From the NCBI RefSeq assembly GCF_024713975.1, contig NC_091107.1:13815501-13879500 (forward strand): a stretch of 64,000 bases of DNA, written 5' to 3'. The notes beneath the pieces are model-generated. The model did not search any database and was not told the DNA's origin. It saw only the letters and a list, made by a program, of their open reading frames with translations. A program made the translations under genes and the position numbers. Origin of the DNA: Paralichthys olivaceus. Lineage: Eukaryota; Chordata; Actinopteri; Pleuronectiformes; Paralichthyidae. Within the stretch, counting starts at the first letter, position 1, and each line of letters opens with the position of its first letter. Below are positions 51,954 through 64,000 of the stretch, piece by piece.

Positions 51954-54900
51954 CCCTTTTTATACAAGTGCTTGTTACCCTTGTTGTGATAGCAGACATC
52001 TTTCTAATACAGAGGAGTTGTTACTGTCTGTAGCCGGTGGTTGTTTTGCTGATTGCATGATAAACCTTCTTTATGATTTTAAACAAATGTGAGGTTGTAG
52101 TAAAACTACACATCTACTTACTGCCACATGCACCAATGCTTCTCAGCAGTCATCACATGTCGGGTGAAAATGAACTACATGGTGGTCCATAAGCCTGATT
52201 CTGAAACAGCCTGCCGACTCCTTCACGTGGTTCCTATTAGCACCACTGTGTTTTGGTGGAAGTTGGGTTTAAATCCCTCAGTCTTAATTTATAAATGACA
52301 CAAACAAATCCTACACTACTTGGCATGCAAACAAACTAGTACACATTCTGCCCAGCTGATGGCACAATAGTTTGGGTTTCAATTTACTTTAAAGTCTATA
52401 ATCTTCCTAGTTTATTAAATTATCCTGTTCAGGATTAATTAAATCCAATTTCACCCAAAAGACAGCAATGCTTTTAGGCTTTTGTTAAAAACAATCAGTG
52501 AATAAAATAGAAGCACTACTCTACATGCTTTAGAAATAACCATTATGATGAAGTTGTGTCTCCCTAATTCTGCTTCTACCAAGTTTCAGAAGAGTCATGG
52601 CAACAGAGACAGCATCTCAAGGGTTTTCTTTCTTAGCGTGTTTGTGCATCTCTGTGGTTAAAGTCTGTAACACACCAACGGCTCTTTATGCTTGAGGCTC
52701 CAGGTGTTTCCTTGTTGCATGTGAAGACAAACATTTGCAGCCTTCAAGAGTTTTACAAATGCACATCTGTTCTTACTGACTAGTGGGTTAGGCTTCCGGT
52801 ATAACTTCTGTTAATTGTTATCCATGTTGAGGGTCATGTAACGTGCAGCTTGACGTTCCCTGAGTCAAAGTGTGAATGACTAAAGCATCCTTCTCCTCAG
52901 TGATCTGATCACAAGTGGACAGCACTAGGTACAGGTCTGAATGTGTCCTGATCGCGTCTTGAGATATGATCACTGAAATCCAAATTTAAAAGAAAAAAAC
53001 ACAAGCAACTCCAGCTTCCAATGTGCACGTGTATCAGTCCTGCAGATACCATGACTGAGAACCTTCACAGATAAACACCTGCAGCACGAGCACAGTGCTA
53101 TCTGATCAAATACACAACTCAATACTACAAAATCCATCACATTGTGAAGAAGCATACATTTACTGAGCCTCAATAGAGACCTGTTAAATTGCAAATCCCA
53201 TCATTCACTTGTTTCATAAATCAGGCAGTCAATAAATTCTTCATGGAAGAATCATTCTGTCACAGTAGCACAGTTCTTGTACATCACAAGTCTTCTCTGG
53301 TAGTGTGGTGATATTACTGTACATTTGCTCTCATCTTCATACGACTGTAACTTAAAGTTAGCTGTGACAATGTTAGTGTTGTATTTATACTGTCTGACAG
53401 GAGCGTGGTCTATTTATACAAGGGTCAGGACAAACCACGAAACCTCATCTGACCGAATAAAACCTCTGCTGAAAAAAAACATCTGTCGGCCACGCAAACC
53501 ACATGTCAGCACTGCTCACCAGGTTACCACTGCTGCACTTTAATCAGACCACACACTCCATGAGTTGCAGGGCCATTGATTTAACCATGAGGTTAGAGGT
53601 GCACTTCACTGATTTTGCCACTAGGTGTCAGCTGTCTCATATCTGAAAATGCAGGATGTGTGTGATGACTGTGGTGTGTGTGTTTCCTTTAGTGTCATGA
53701 CAAACAGAAAACCATCTTTTAAAAAAAGAATCTCGAGCAGCCGTCACTCCTTCCAACACTCCTACTTAACAATTCTTTGTGGGATTTATACAAGATGAAT
53801 TTTTTTTTAAAGTCAGCTGTGGTGCAGATCCCTTTTTTTCCTCCTCTCACCCCAGACACATGCAGCTAAACTCGCCCATAACCTTTCCACAGGGGAGCAC
53901 GCAGATATTTCTGTCTGCTCTTGACTGTTTTATTAGTGGGAAAAGCAGCGTGACGCACCGAGTCTGATCCGAACCCAGGACAGGCTGAACCAATTACTCG
54001 GGCCTTGACAACGTGTCCAACACCAACAGCCAGTCTAAAAAACTCCAGCCTGAGAGGAAAAACTGTGTGTCCATTGGCTGTGATCACTATAATTTCCTGA
54101 CTGGCACCCTGTCAAAGGCTCTAAATTTACCACTGTCGCTATTCTCACTCTGTTTATGACAGTCAAGTAAAATATGTGCAGTTTTTAGCAGATTATGGAA
54201 AAAGAATTAGTGCTTCTGTAATTCTGAGCAGGAAACAGAGAAGTGTTGACTTGATGGCTTTTAAGTGTCACTTGTGCTTCCCTCAGTGCAAACTCATGTT
54301 GGCTCTCAATCTCTAATCCTCAATGAGTGATCTCATCCTGGTGACACTTTTCTCCAGGTTTTGTCTTTTCTCACAGAGCAATGCAGGGATACAGCGTGGG
54401 TAGATTCAATGAAGGGGAGGAAAAAAGAAGGAATTATAAGTGGAGAGAGACAGAGAGAGAGAGAGGGCCGGAAAGAGGGGTGGACCCGTCAGAAAGACGT
54501 ATGTAGATCCTCTGGATGGTTTGACTTTGAAAAAAACTCAAGCCAACAGTGAAGAAACGACAGTATATTTCCATCCTCAAGGAGAGGACTGGGCGACTTC
54601 TCCCATAATGACGCCTCATCTCTGATGTGCCGAGCCAGCCTGGGTAATTAGAAACTAAAATATTTGCTCCATGGTCTGAGAGTGCGTTGCAGGGAGAGAG
54701 AGGAGGAGATAATGGGAGCTTTTGCGGCAGGTTAGGAGTGTGGTTACAGCCCATAATGACCCTGTTACTTCTCCCTCACTATGGACTGTGTGTGAGAGAG
54801 TTTACATACGTTCTTCTTTGTTTTTGATCCTTTATCAACAGTCATTACTTTATTACAGCAGAGCAGTGGGAGCAGGTGGACGTCATCTGGTTTCAGAGAG

Positions 54901-57900
54901 AGCGAGATTAAGGCTGTGTGAATGGACACTTTCATGTGTGTGTATGAGATCAGGCTGCCTCAGGGGCTCATCGGTCTAATAATGCACTTTGGTGGAATTA
55001 CAGGTTGATGAAGTATTTCCCCTGACAGGAGTGTGAGGTGCATATGAGCCTGGGTGAGTATATTTTAACTTGAAAATAAAAAAAGACGTTTTTATTCTTC
55101 TAATGTGTTTTTTCTTGATCATATTGAGTTTTGAGAGACAAGGAGACAGATGTAAGAAAGAACGTGATAAATGTTTGGTGGGAGACTCAAAAAAGTGTTT
55201 TGGGAATATGTGCAGCTTCCTGTTGCTGGTTTTCATTATTTATGATTCGTCTGAGGACAAATCCTATTTTGATATACTTTCTGTATTGCATTATAACTGT
55301 TGCCACATGTAAGGACGTGGGTGTTTCATGAAGCAGAGCAAATCAGATGATTCAAATGACTATTTATGTTCACACATGGTTAATTTGTTGCTGTTTTAAA
55401 ACAGTGTTTTCAAGATTGAAGAACACATTATACCCAAGTGCTCTGCAACCGTCTGTGCTACACATGTTGTCAATCTATCACATCTGTGAATCTACTTCTT
55501 ATTACTCCTCCTTCAGGATGAGGGTATGTCTTGTCCTGGGTTGAGTCTCCCATGCAGCATTCCTCCCAGCTTGTCAACAAGCAACACAAACAAGCACCAC
55601 CACCATTTTGATGGATATGTTTGAGTTAAGGTCAAGTACAGGGCAAAGGGGATATTTTGGTCCTTCAGTGTCAGCGGAAGAGGAAGGATTTGTGGACGGC
55701 CTGAGAGGAAGTTCTGCTTGAGAGGCTGCGATCAGGGTGATAAAGTCCACGTGGATTCACAAGAGGAGAAAGGCGATTAGAAATGCAGCTTAATTTATCA
55801 CTTGTATAATACACTTAACAGCACACAGGGGAGTGCAAAGCAGTTATCATATATAAGTGTGCAGGTCACTCTTAAAAACAAAAGAACATTAAAATGTAAT
55901 GACATTTTTTTTTAAAGAGAGCAGCTTAAAATGCTTAATTCAAATTGTACATATCTTTCTGTGGACAGTTTTCTCATCAGCACACCTCATTCAGGTGTAT
56001 GAATTAGGCATTTTCTCAGGTTCTCAAGACTCTGACTGAAACACCACTTGTTCTTGCTATCCTCCATTCTTTCAACTGCCTCTCTGTCTTGTCCAGATGT
56101 GCTGCAGAAACTGCACACATCTGCTCCACAAGTCACTTTAGACATTGTATATCAGAGTGTAACTGGTATACACAAGCTCACCAATCTCATCCTCTCACCA
56201 GACACATTTTTTCACCACCTGTGAGAAATCCTCACACTGGTGGGATCAACAAATACAAACACTGCAGCTGGCACATCTTCAACAGTGGTGAACTTTTATC
56301 ATCATCCCACTGTGCAGGCAACACTTAAATATGTTTCAACAGCAGAAAAACAAAATAAGAACTTTCTTTTTATTGCTTCCTTGCTTTTCTTTTTTTTTTT
56401 AGCTGATTTTAATATTACATCACCTCTTGAAACTGTCATTAAGCTGAAGCAGCAAACCGCAATACTCTCTGATAACTGTGCTAAAGGTTTGTCAGACGAG
56501 TCAAAATGTAATTGAAAACATAAATAAAGGACCCTCAAGTCTTGTCAGATTTTATGTTATGAAGTGCTACGTGAATACACTTTACCACTAAGATACAGTT
56601 TTTTTTAGCTTTTTTTTAGTTTTTAAAGTATCAAGCTGTGTTGTATGGAGCCCTGAAACTGCATAAATGTTAACTAAATAATATAATACAACAAACTGTT
56701 GGTTCAGTTATTAGAATGGATATGAAGCTGACGGATGATGATAATATAATTTCTCTTTCTGATAAGTTTTTTCCTGCATTTTGTCAGTTTTGAGGCTTCT
56801 AATGATTTGCCGTGGTAATGGATGTACTCCAGTTAAGATAAATAAATACACATCAGCAAAGTTCATTTCTTAAATAATTTAATTCACAGAGTTAATGAGC
56901 CAATATCATTTACAAAATAACATATTTTACCCTTCACATATTGATAAAGAATATCTATCTTTGACTCATTTTACCTGCTATCGTTGGTTAATTAATTTAT
57001 TGTTTTATTTTATTTCATGGTTTAAAAGTGACAGCTCAAATATTTCCCCATATGATGGATCATACCAGATTATAGATTCAAGCTAATTTGCAGTCCAGGA
57101 GCAAAGAAACAACAACAAATTACACAAGAAGAAACAAGACGATACAAGATAATACTACAATATAAAACTACACATCACAGCTTGTCAAATAAAAGCAAGA
57201 TACGATTTAGTTTTATCGTCCACTCAGCTGTAACTACCACATCATCACTGAGGCCGACCCAGTAATTCAACCTTTGTTACAGACTTTACTTAAAGTCCAT
57301 CTGGTTACTTAGCTGCCTCTGTTTGTTTTTTATTTTCCTCAGTGACTCATCATCTGCTTCATTTCCTCCATCGCTCCTCTCTGGCCCCCGACCATGGGAA
57401 AAGCCTCGAGAGATCAATAGTGGACTCTCTCTCCCACTCTCTCCTCTTGTCTTGAATCCAAAGCGCTCCTATGGGAAGTCTGTTCACGTGTTCACCACTT
57501 CCTCTGGAACATTGTTATTTCTCTGTCGCATCATCAGGGATGTATCAGTGGACATATTGTAATCCACCATGCTTCGTCATACAATCACAAATTTTAATTC
57601 AATAGTTTTTCCAGAGTGGAATTTCCCTCTTTCCAGATTTTGTTGCATAAGTGGGAGAGAGCTTGGAGCAGGAAGTCAGAGGACACGAGGTCTTTTCCAT
57701 CTCTGACTCCTACACCACATGTTTTTTCCTCTCAGGATCCGAATGTTAACACCTGCTTTACCAATAGCCAACACTGAGGAGAGTCGCAGCAGTGCAGGGC
57801 TCGGCCTCCGGCCTCCAGCGGTACTCTGGTGTGGTCCATCTGATCTTTCAATCAGTGGAAATCTTCGGGGAGTGATTTGAACTTTGACCCAATGCCTCTT

Positions 57901-60451
57901 TTAATGGTTTAAAGTTCAGTGTTAGAGTAAACAGATGTACTTATGGATATATTTGCTAAAATGAGAGAGGAAGTAAAAAAAGGAGTCAGAAATAAGAACA
58001 CATTCTGGAGGGCAGTGCCAATGCCAGGTTTTGTTGGGGATGTAACTTTGCACCGGGATGGGGAGGAGAAGGGGTTGGGAGGAGGGAAATAGCACAGGAA
58101 CTCAGTGGGTGAATGAAAAAAGCTGGGAGCATGACATAAACAATAATGTGGACGCTGCTGAGTGGATGAATAATCTTCAGATAGACTCATGGATCGATAG
58201 CTGCTGTCTGGATTCTGTAAGAGCAGAGAAATGGTAAGAGCTGCATGTCTATCAGTGAAGTAGTGGAAGTGTTGGGTGTGTTTAGCAGCAGCTGTTGTGT
58301 TTTTCTCTCCAGTGTTGTGTTGTCCTTGATCAAACAAGGACTCTCTTTTATTTCATTAATCATTTTAAACGGGAATGTTTCTAGTGCTGTGATTTGTCCG
58401 CTTTCTCAGCAGAAGTCCTTTCTCTTTAAAAGTAGCAGCCCAGACTATGTGGCTGGTGGTGTCTATTTTCAGAAGCTCATGGCAACTCTGCAGGACATAA
58501 CTGCCCCTGTAATGACAGGTTGCTGTGGAAGGGCCTGCGTTTGTGAGCATTAAAACTATTCTCCAGCCTGGGTGTGTACGTTCAATCACTGAGGCTTGTG
58601 GGAGCAGGAGCATATGTGTGTGTGTGTGTGAGTCAGTCAGACAGAGGCACATTACCCTGCCCACTCTCCGGTCCTGTGTCTGAGTGCGTGGCTGAAAGAG
58701 GGCCAGTGTTGACAGCCAGTGGGCTGACAGCAGAGGCATGAGGGGTCCAGCGGTATCGCTGAACAGAGGGATGGTCTGTTCTCCCTAGGTCCTCACACAC
58801 ACACACACACACACAGAGTCACACACACAGAGTCACACACTGGACGTGATTGTCAGATGTATGTATAGTTTCTACCCAGCAGCCCTCTCTGGCGTGACAT
58901 CAGACGCAGCTTGAACGCCCCGTTGTCTCAGAGAGACTGGGCTATACTTGGAGCATGACAGGAGGATGTTTGTTTTTGGTCATTTTGTTTTCAAAAAATT
59001 GAAGTTATCAGTGATGGCGTCAGGATGACTCAAAGAGTAAAAGCTCAGGTCAAATCTGTGGTGTGTGACCAGGTTGATGTGGTCATTTCATAACAGACTG
59101 ACTGACGTGAGGAATCAAAGCCCTGTGTGATTTTGGACACCAGCCCAAACACAAACATCAATACACCAAATGAGGAGAAAACCTTGTTCATCCATTCAGT
59201 TGCATTTCAGAGGCTCTGTGCTAAAGCTAACCCAAACCCAACCCCTTGCAGAGCCACTGTATTTAAGATATCTACCCATTAATTCCACAACTTGGGTCTG
59301 AAGATTGTGTCAATTGCTCAACAGACCTCTAACATGCAACTGAAATGCAATGTATGAAAAAATAACACCAGTTAGGTAAATCATTCAAACTTATATAGAT
59401 GCAACACATGTGAAATAAAATTCAAATAACCCAGGTAGGATGAACACTAAGTTTTCTAATTTCACTCTGCAGCATTGACTGTTTATAAAAAGCTTTGGAC
59501 ACAACGTCCAGCACACAAAAGTGACAGTATGTTGTAGAACTGTTCGAGGAGGACTCACTAGGGACAAGAAATAATTCTGTGGTGGCTCAGGAACATTAAA
59601 ACAGGACATGAGAACAGGTCATTCCAAACATCGGACACTGCATTAGTTTCATTAAATTGTCACATTAAAGTGAAGAAATCTGTGAAAATGACATGTCAGC
59701 ACATGACACAATTCATCTTCCCCACTGGCTTATGGTAGACAAAACAGACACTAGATACAAGGTGACTTCAGTTTTGCCTGTAATGCTCAGCTGCTCGGTG
59801 GTGATGCCAGGACAAGCAACCCATCCATGAAGGCAATAGTGAAAGACGTGGACACCATCTTACAGCAGAAAAATACGGCCAGACATCTGGACTGCTTATG
59901 TGTCTGTGTGTGATTGTTCCAGACACATGTGGTTCCTTTGCTGGTTTGTTGTTTCCCTTTTCGTTTGATGTGAGCGTGATGAGCAGACAGCTGGATCCAA
60001 TTGTGTGTGTAGAGACTATAAGATATGCGATTGAGTCACAGTGACTCATCACGGTCAGAGGAAGCGATGATCTAGCCCCTGGTGTGTCCGGCACCTGCAG
60101 AGCTCACTCACACCTTCTGCTGCTGTGAGGATACCCACATAACATCAGGCTTTTTATGTCAAATACCTGCTTGTGTTCATTCTGTAACATATAAAGACAG
60201 TAATCTCTTTTAGATTGAGGCATTAATCACTGCCAGATTTCTTGACGGATCACTATGTTTGGACTGTTCTGGAGAAACAATTACCCAGTATAATGGTTTA
60301 GTCACATGGGCTTATAACTGGGGCAGGAGGGTTTCTAAGGAAAGCACTGTTCCCATTGTAGTACAACTGTAGTAGCAGTATTCCCAGCGCTCCCATTCAT
60401 ACCGTGCTCCTCTCTCTATCCCATCTCTCATTCTGTGTGTGTGCGCTGCAG
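51954..60451. other. 8.5-kb stretch without a recognisable gene
   Basis: Between h2ax and the first recognised phldb1 exon I see no convincing coding exon on either strand. The sequence is AT-rich with short (TG)/(AC) runs near 58616 and 58796 and purine-rich patches near 54440-54480. It may contain the phldb1 promoter and non-coding 5' exons, because the first recognised phldb1 exon begins with a splice acceptor (60451/60452). Confidence 0.6.
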
Positions 60452-60490
60452 GATCTTCACGTGTCAGATAGTTCTGACAGTCCGGCCGAC

Positions 60491-63400
60491 ATGGAGCGCA
60501 TGAGAAGGAATAAAGTGGAGCAGGGGCGACAGACGCACCAGGTCCTACAGGTGAGGTCAAATCCACTGCGACTGTTTCTATTGTTCTATCAGTGTTATTC
60601 AACAAAAATGAGAAATGAATGATTTCCTGAAGAATGTAGCCTAAAAATTTAGCAGCTTCCAAAGAAATCAAATGAATGTGGTCAGTGCTTAAAAGAATGG
60701 AAGCCTTTTTTTCTGTATGTTCTGGTATAAGTTATTTCTGCATATTTTTAAAGTAACAAATGTTGCATGATAATCTCCAGTTATTTCCATGCTCTGTTCC
60801 TCTGAACCATTATTTTCACAAGTGTTTCTGACTGAGCATGAAACAACTGTTCATTAGAACCATACCATGTTTATTCCTCCAGCTCCGGCCATCTGGGCTA
60901 CTTGTTACTGTTTTCCTAGGATCATAAAATGTAGCTGGTGAATATTAATGATCATGTGACAGCCACAGTATCAATGCAGGCACCTCATATAACCTCTGTG
61001 GTGAAATGTGCTGTCGATGGTTTCAAAACTGATGTCTTCTTCATCAAGTACATACACTGGACCTCTTATTTGAACATATCAATATTTATATTTTATTACA
61101 TATGTCTATGATTCTGTTCAAAACAGAATCAATATCTATATGTCCTTTTCAAGACTCTCGTTAAGACTCTCTTTGTTTTGACAGAGCACTCCTTTAGACC
61201 TGATCGAGACCGGCAAGTCCCTCAGAGTCCAGGCAGAGCGCCCCCACCTGGTTAGTCTGGGAAGTGGACGTCTGAGCACGGCCATCACTTTGCTGCCTCT
61301 GCAGGAAGGTGAATGACTTCTAGTGTAGTGTCTTTTGTGTGTAGGGAGGATGAGTGGGTACTTTAAAGCGTTTGCTTCATTCAAATGGTAAAATACGTTT
61401 TGCAATACCAATACTAATGCAAACCACTTATTTTACAGTTGTCTTATTGTTGTTGTCTCACTAACAGCTTTTTAAATATGTAATGTTGTCTTGTCATTGC
61501 TCTATAATTACTTGTTAAAGATAACTGCAAGATCAGCAAAGTCTGAATGGCTTCACCCTCATGTGTCAGACAAGTCTATACTTACTATGTAGAATCTGTA
61601 ACTGTTGTTATTGTAAGTGACAAAGGAAGTGGGCTATACGCACTATTTCAACAAGTCAGTGGTTATTTAATATGTAAGCAGCACAACTTGTCAGGAGTGA
61701 TGAATTGACAAAAAGTGATGACACATTGTCACACACAGTCTAACCCTCTTATTGTTGCTCATATTGTACCACAGTATTTTATGTACCTTTTGTCTCACTG
61801 GTTTATGCAACAGACAGGAATATAAGGGAGAGGGTGTGACTGTAGCACCAAAGAAAAGGGCCCTCTGGGATGTTTTCCTTGTGCCGTATCATCCATGCAT
61901 TTAAATATATATAAATACTATTTACATCACATCTCTTGTACTCAGACTGGTGGAATAGGACTGATGATAAAATGACAACACATCAAAAAGCAGACACTTT
62001 AATTCTATTAATTCCCACAGACGAGATGCTAATCATCTGCCAGGTCAGAGAATTCTGCCTACCCACGAGGCTTTGACCTCTGAGCACCCACCGTCTCTGG
62101 CTTCAACCTAAGAATACTTCACTGAACTATTTAACATGTTCATCTGGATGTCCAGTAACTGATACTGAGAAAATGTTTCTCTTGTTGCAGGAAGAACCAC
62201 ACTGGGCAGTGGGGGCACAGATATCCCCCTGCAGGGCCCCGGCATCACAGCGCAGCACTGCTACATTGAAAACGAGTCGGGCGTCATCATTTTGTACCCA
62301 TGTGGGAACCAGTGCTGTGTGGATGGCCTCCCCATCACCAGACCCTATCGCCTGACACAAGGTAGCACAGACCTAGAGGACTGCAGTGATATGATTGTTA
62401 CTGTTGCAGCTTATTACCTTCGCCATGGACGTTATGTTTCATCTGTATTTGTTTGTTAGTTAGCAGGATTATACAAAATACTACTGAACCGATTTCCATG
62501 AAATTTCATGAAGGGGTGGAGAATGACCCAAGAAGGGATCCATTACATTTTGGAGCTGATCCAGATCAGAGAGCAAATTCAGGATATTCTTTTTACTTTC
62601 TTTCAAATTGTGAGCTATAGGGCATTTTTCAACATTTCTGTTGATTTCTCAGAGAATAATCAGGTATATTTATAGGAATAATATTTATGAGTGTGTGAAA
62701 CTTGGTGCAGAACCAAACAAAAACCCAGATCTAGTCAATTAAAATGTGGTTTCATAAGGGGACTGTTGGGCCTTAGTGGAGGTATGTGATGTACTGAGTG
62801 CCATCCTAGTTGATATATATCAATAATATTATAATATTTTTGTCTAAAAATCTATTATACAAAAACTATACTGATTCTCCTGACTGTCTGAATTAGAGGT
62901 GAGGTGGATAAAAACACTGCCTGGCTTCACAACAGCAAAACAGTTCCATGCCCTGCCAGTAACGTGTATACTTATACAGTAAAAAAAACACAACAGTCCC
63001 AACCCCCTCGGTCCCCTCTCCATGGGATCCGAGCCAGCAGCCACACCAGAATGTCATTTGAAGCAGGGCGATCAGCCGACGTGTGAGGAGGCAGCAGCTG
63101 CTCAACCAGAATACCTCAGGCTTTGCTCCATTCACAGGACAATCATGAAACACTGAGCAAAACAAATCAGGAGCTGAGGAAACAGCTTCACTTATACCAC
63201 AAGGAACAATGTTGACTTTATTTTGAGGGAAGGAGTTAATACTGAAGTCCCTGTGGAGGATCTATAACTGGGATTAAGAGACTGAAGCGTGAGACTCTCA
63301 GGAAATATTTCAGGCATTCGTTAAAGCCACCGGAAATGCAAGAGAGAAGAAGGAGTTGATTTGACTTACTGGTTAAGCACACGTGAGTTAAACTGGTCAA

Positions 63401-64000
63401 TGCACTGCTGTGTGCTCAGGAGCACAAACACATTCATCTCACAAATAACCAAACAACTAAATTGCAAGGTCTCCAGTTTACCACATAAACAATAGCCACA
63501 AGTCAGAGTTTAAATCAAAGCAATTTTACTTCATGTAAAGCTGAAATGTAAAATGTTAAGAAATGACAGATCTGGACAACCCTAAGTCCATCTATCTTTT
63601 GGATAGTTATTTGCTTTTATTTGGTTTTCTCTTATTTTAACCAATGTTGAGTGTTTTTATTATTTTTTGTGTTTTTATAATTGTGAATGTTATTATTATT
63701 TGTATTGTTATGAGTGTACTGACTGTTGAATACAGTATCTTTTATGATACACAGAGCACTACACGATAACTGACTGTAGACATATACGCTCAGATTGTTT
63801 TTTTAAGTCATTGTACGTGTTAATTTGTGTCAAATTGTTTTGGGGAATAGTCTAAGTTAAAGCTTGTGTTTACACCTCACTTCATCAATGTTTCTTTTTT
63901 TAGCAGAACATTGATGGTGATGTGTGCAAACTTTCCTCTCTGACACTTACTCTTCTCTTCTGCCAGGGTGCATGCTGTGTTTTGGTCAGTCCGCCTTTTT
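60491..64000 (+). CDS. phldb1: Pleckstrin homology-like domain family B member 1 (LL5-alpha), 5' part
   Basis: Four exons are visible: the first runs from an acceptor at 60452 to 60550, then come 61185-61308, 62191-62361 and the partial 63967-64000. The proposed ATG at 60491 gives MERMRRNKVEQGRQTHQ. The following blocks are near-identical in plan to human PHLDB1: PLDLIETGKSLRVQ, PHLVSLGSGRLSTAITLLPL, PGITAQHCYIEN, LYPCGNQCCVDGLPI and GCMLCFGQSAF. They form the N-terminal FHA domain. The protein continues beyond the window, where coiled coils and a C-terminal PH domain are expected. In mammals it is a cortical phosphoinositide-binding adaptor in insulin/Akt signalling and microtubule anchoring. 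The frame is open from the acceptor to the ATG, so an upstream exon could extend the N-terminus. The a or b paralogue cannot be told. Confidence 0.94.
62412..62812 (+). mobile_element. Family B interspersed repeat, full-length copy
   Basis: The copy begins TACCTTCGCCATGGACGTTA and continues through TTAGTTAGCAGGATTATACA and CCATTACATTTTGGAGCTGA. Its distal half contains GAGCTATAGGGCATTTTTCA and GACTGTTGGGCCTTAGTGGA, and it ends ACTGAGTGCCATCCTAGTTG. Its ends are loosely inverted (ACCTTCGCCATGG against CCTTAGTGGAGGT). It lies in phldb1 intron 3. No ORF is present. I recognise the family as a common teleost interspersed repeat but cannot give its formal class. Confidence 0.75.

Noticed and set aside
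54361-54754. Charged plus-strand frame and its antisense
   Set aside because: A purine-rich GAGAGA tract produces the charged residues; no homology or splice support.

Overview
This window is vertebrate nuclear DNA, almost certainly from a ray-finned (teleost, percomorph-like) fish. The genes have many short coding exons with GT-AG introns. The repeats are typical of teleosts: long (TG)n/(AC)n runs, a LINE-2-type 3' fragment ending in repeated ATTTG units, and short inverted-repeat elements. The encoded proteins are close to vertebrate families. Six genes match a block on human 11q23.3: ABCG4, HINFP, DPAGT1, C2CD2L, H2AX and PHLDB1. All exon models were joined by eye from splice signals, reading-frame phase and remembered family sequences. 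No search was run.

Layout, left to right. 1-5.4 kb: a frame-broken coiled-coil-like stretch near the left edge, then repeats and the region downstream of abcg4. 5.4-13.6 kb (-): abcg4, 14 coding exons, with a likely non-coding upstream exon. 13.6-19.6 kb: upstream DNA with a GC/CAG-rich patch and a decayed LINE. 19.6-20.6 kb (+): a small secreted protein like the transcobalamin beta domain. 22.1-23.0 kb (-): a secreted cysteine-rich/sushi-domain protein I cannot name. 24.4-27.5 kb (-): hinfp. 30.0-32.9 kb (-): dpagt1. 34.8-49.3 kb (+): c2cd2l (TMEM24), divergent from dpagt1. 51.4-51.8 kb (+): intronless h2ax with six CCAAT boxes, a TATA-like box, a histone stem-loop and a poly(A) signal. 52-60 kb: no recognisable gene. 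60.5 kb to the right edge (+): the 5' part of phldb1.

The genes do not form a pathway. They are housekeeping and cell-biology genes kept together by synteny: sterol export (abcg4), histone-gene transcription (hinfp), the first step of N-glycan precursor synthesis (dpagt1), ER-plasma-membrane lipid transfer (c2cd2l), the DNA-damage histone (h2ax) and a cortical PH/FHA adaptor (phldb1).

The most interesting points are: (i) the dpagt1/c2cd2l head-to-head pair appears inverted as a unit relative to human; (ii) two small secreted-protein genes sit between abcg4 and hinfp; (iii) a five-codon upstream ORF in c2cd2l whose stop overlaps the main start codon (TGATG); (iv) the unnamed sushi protein; (v) nested and multicopy repeats. 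I found no convincing evidence of a wholly new biological system.
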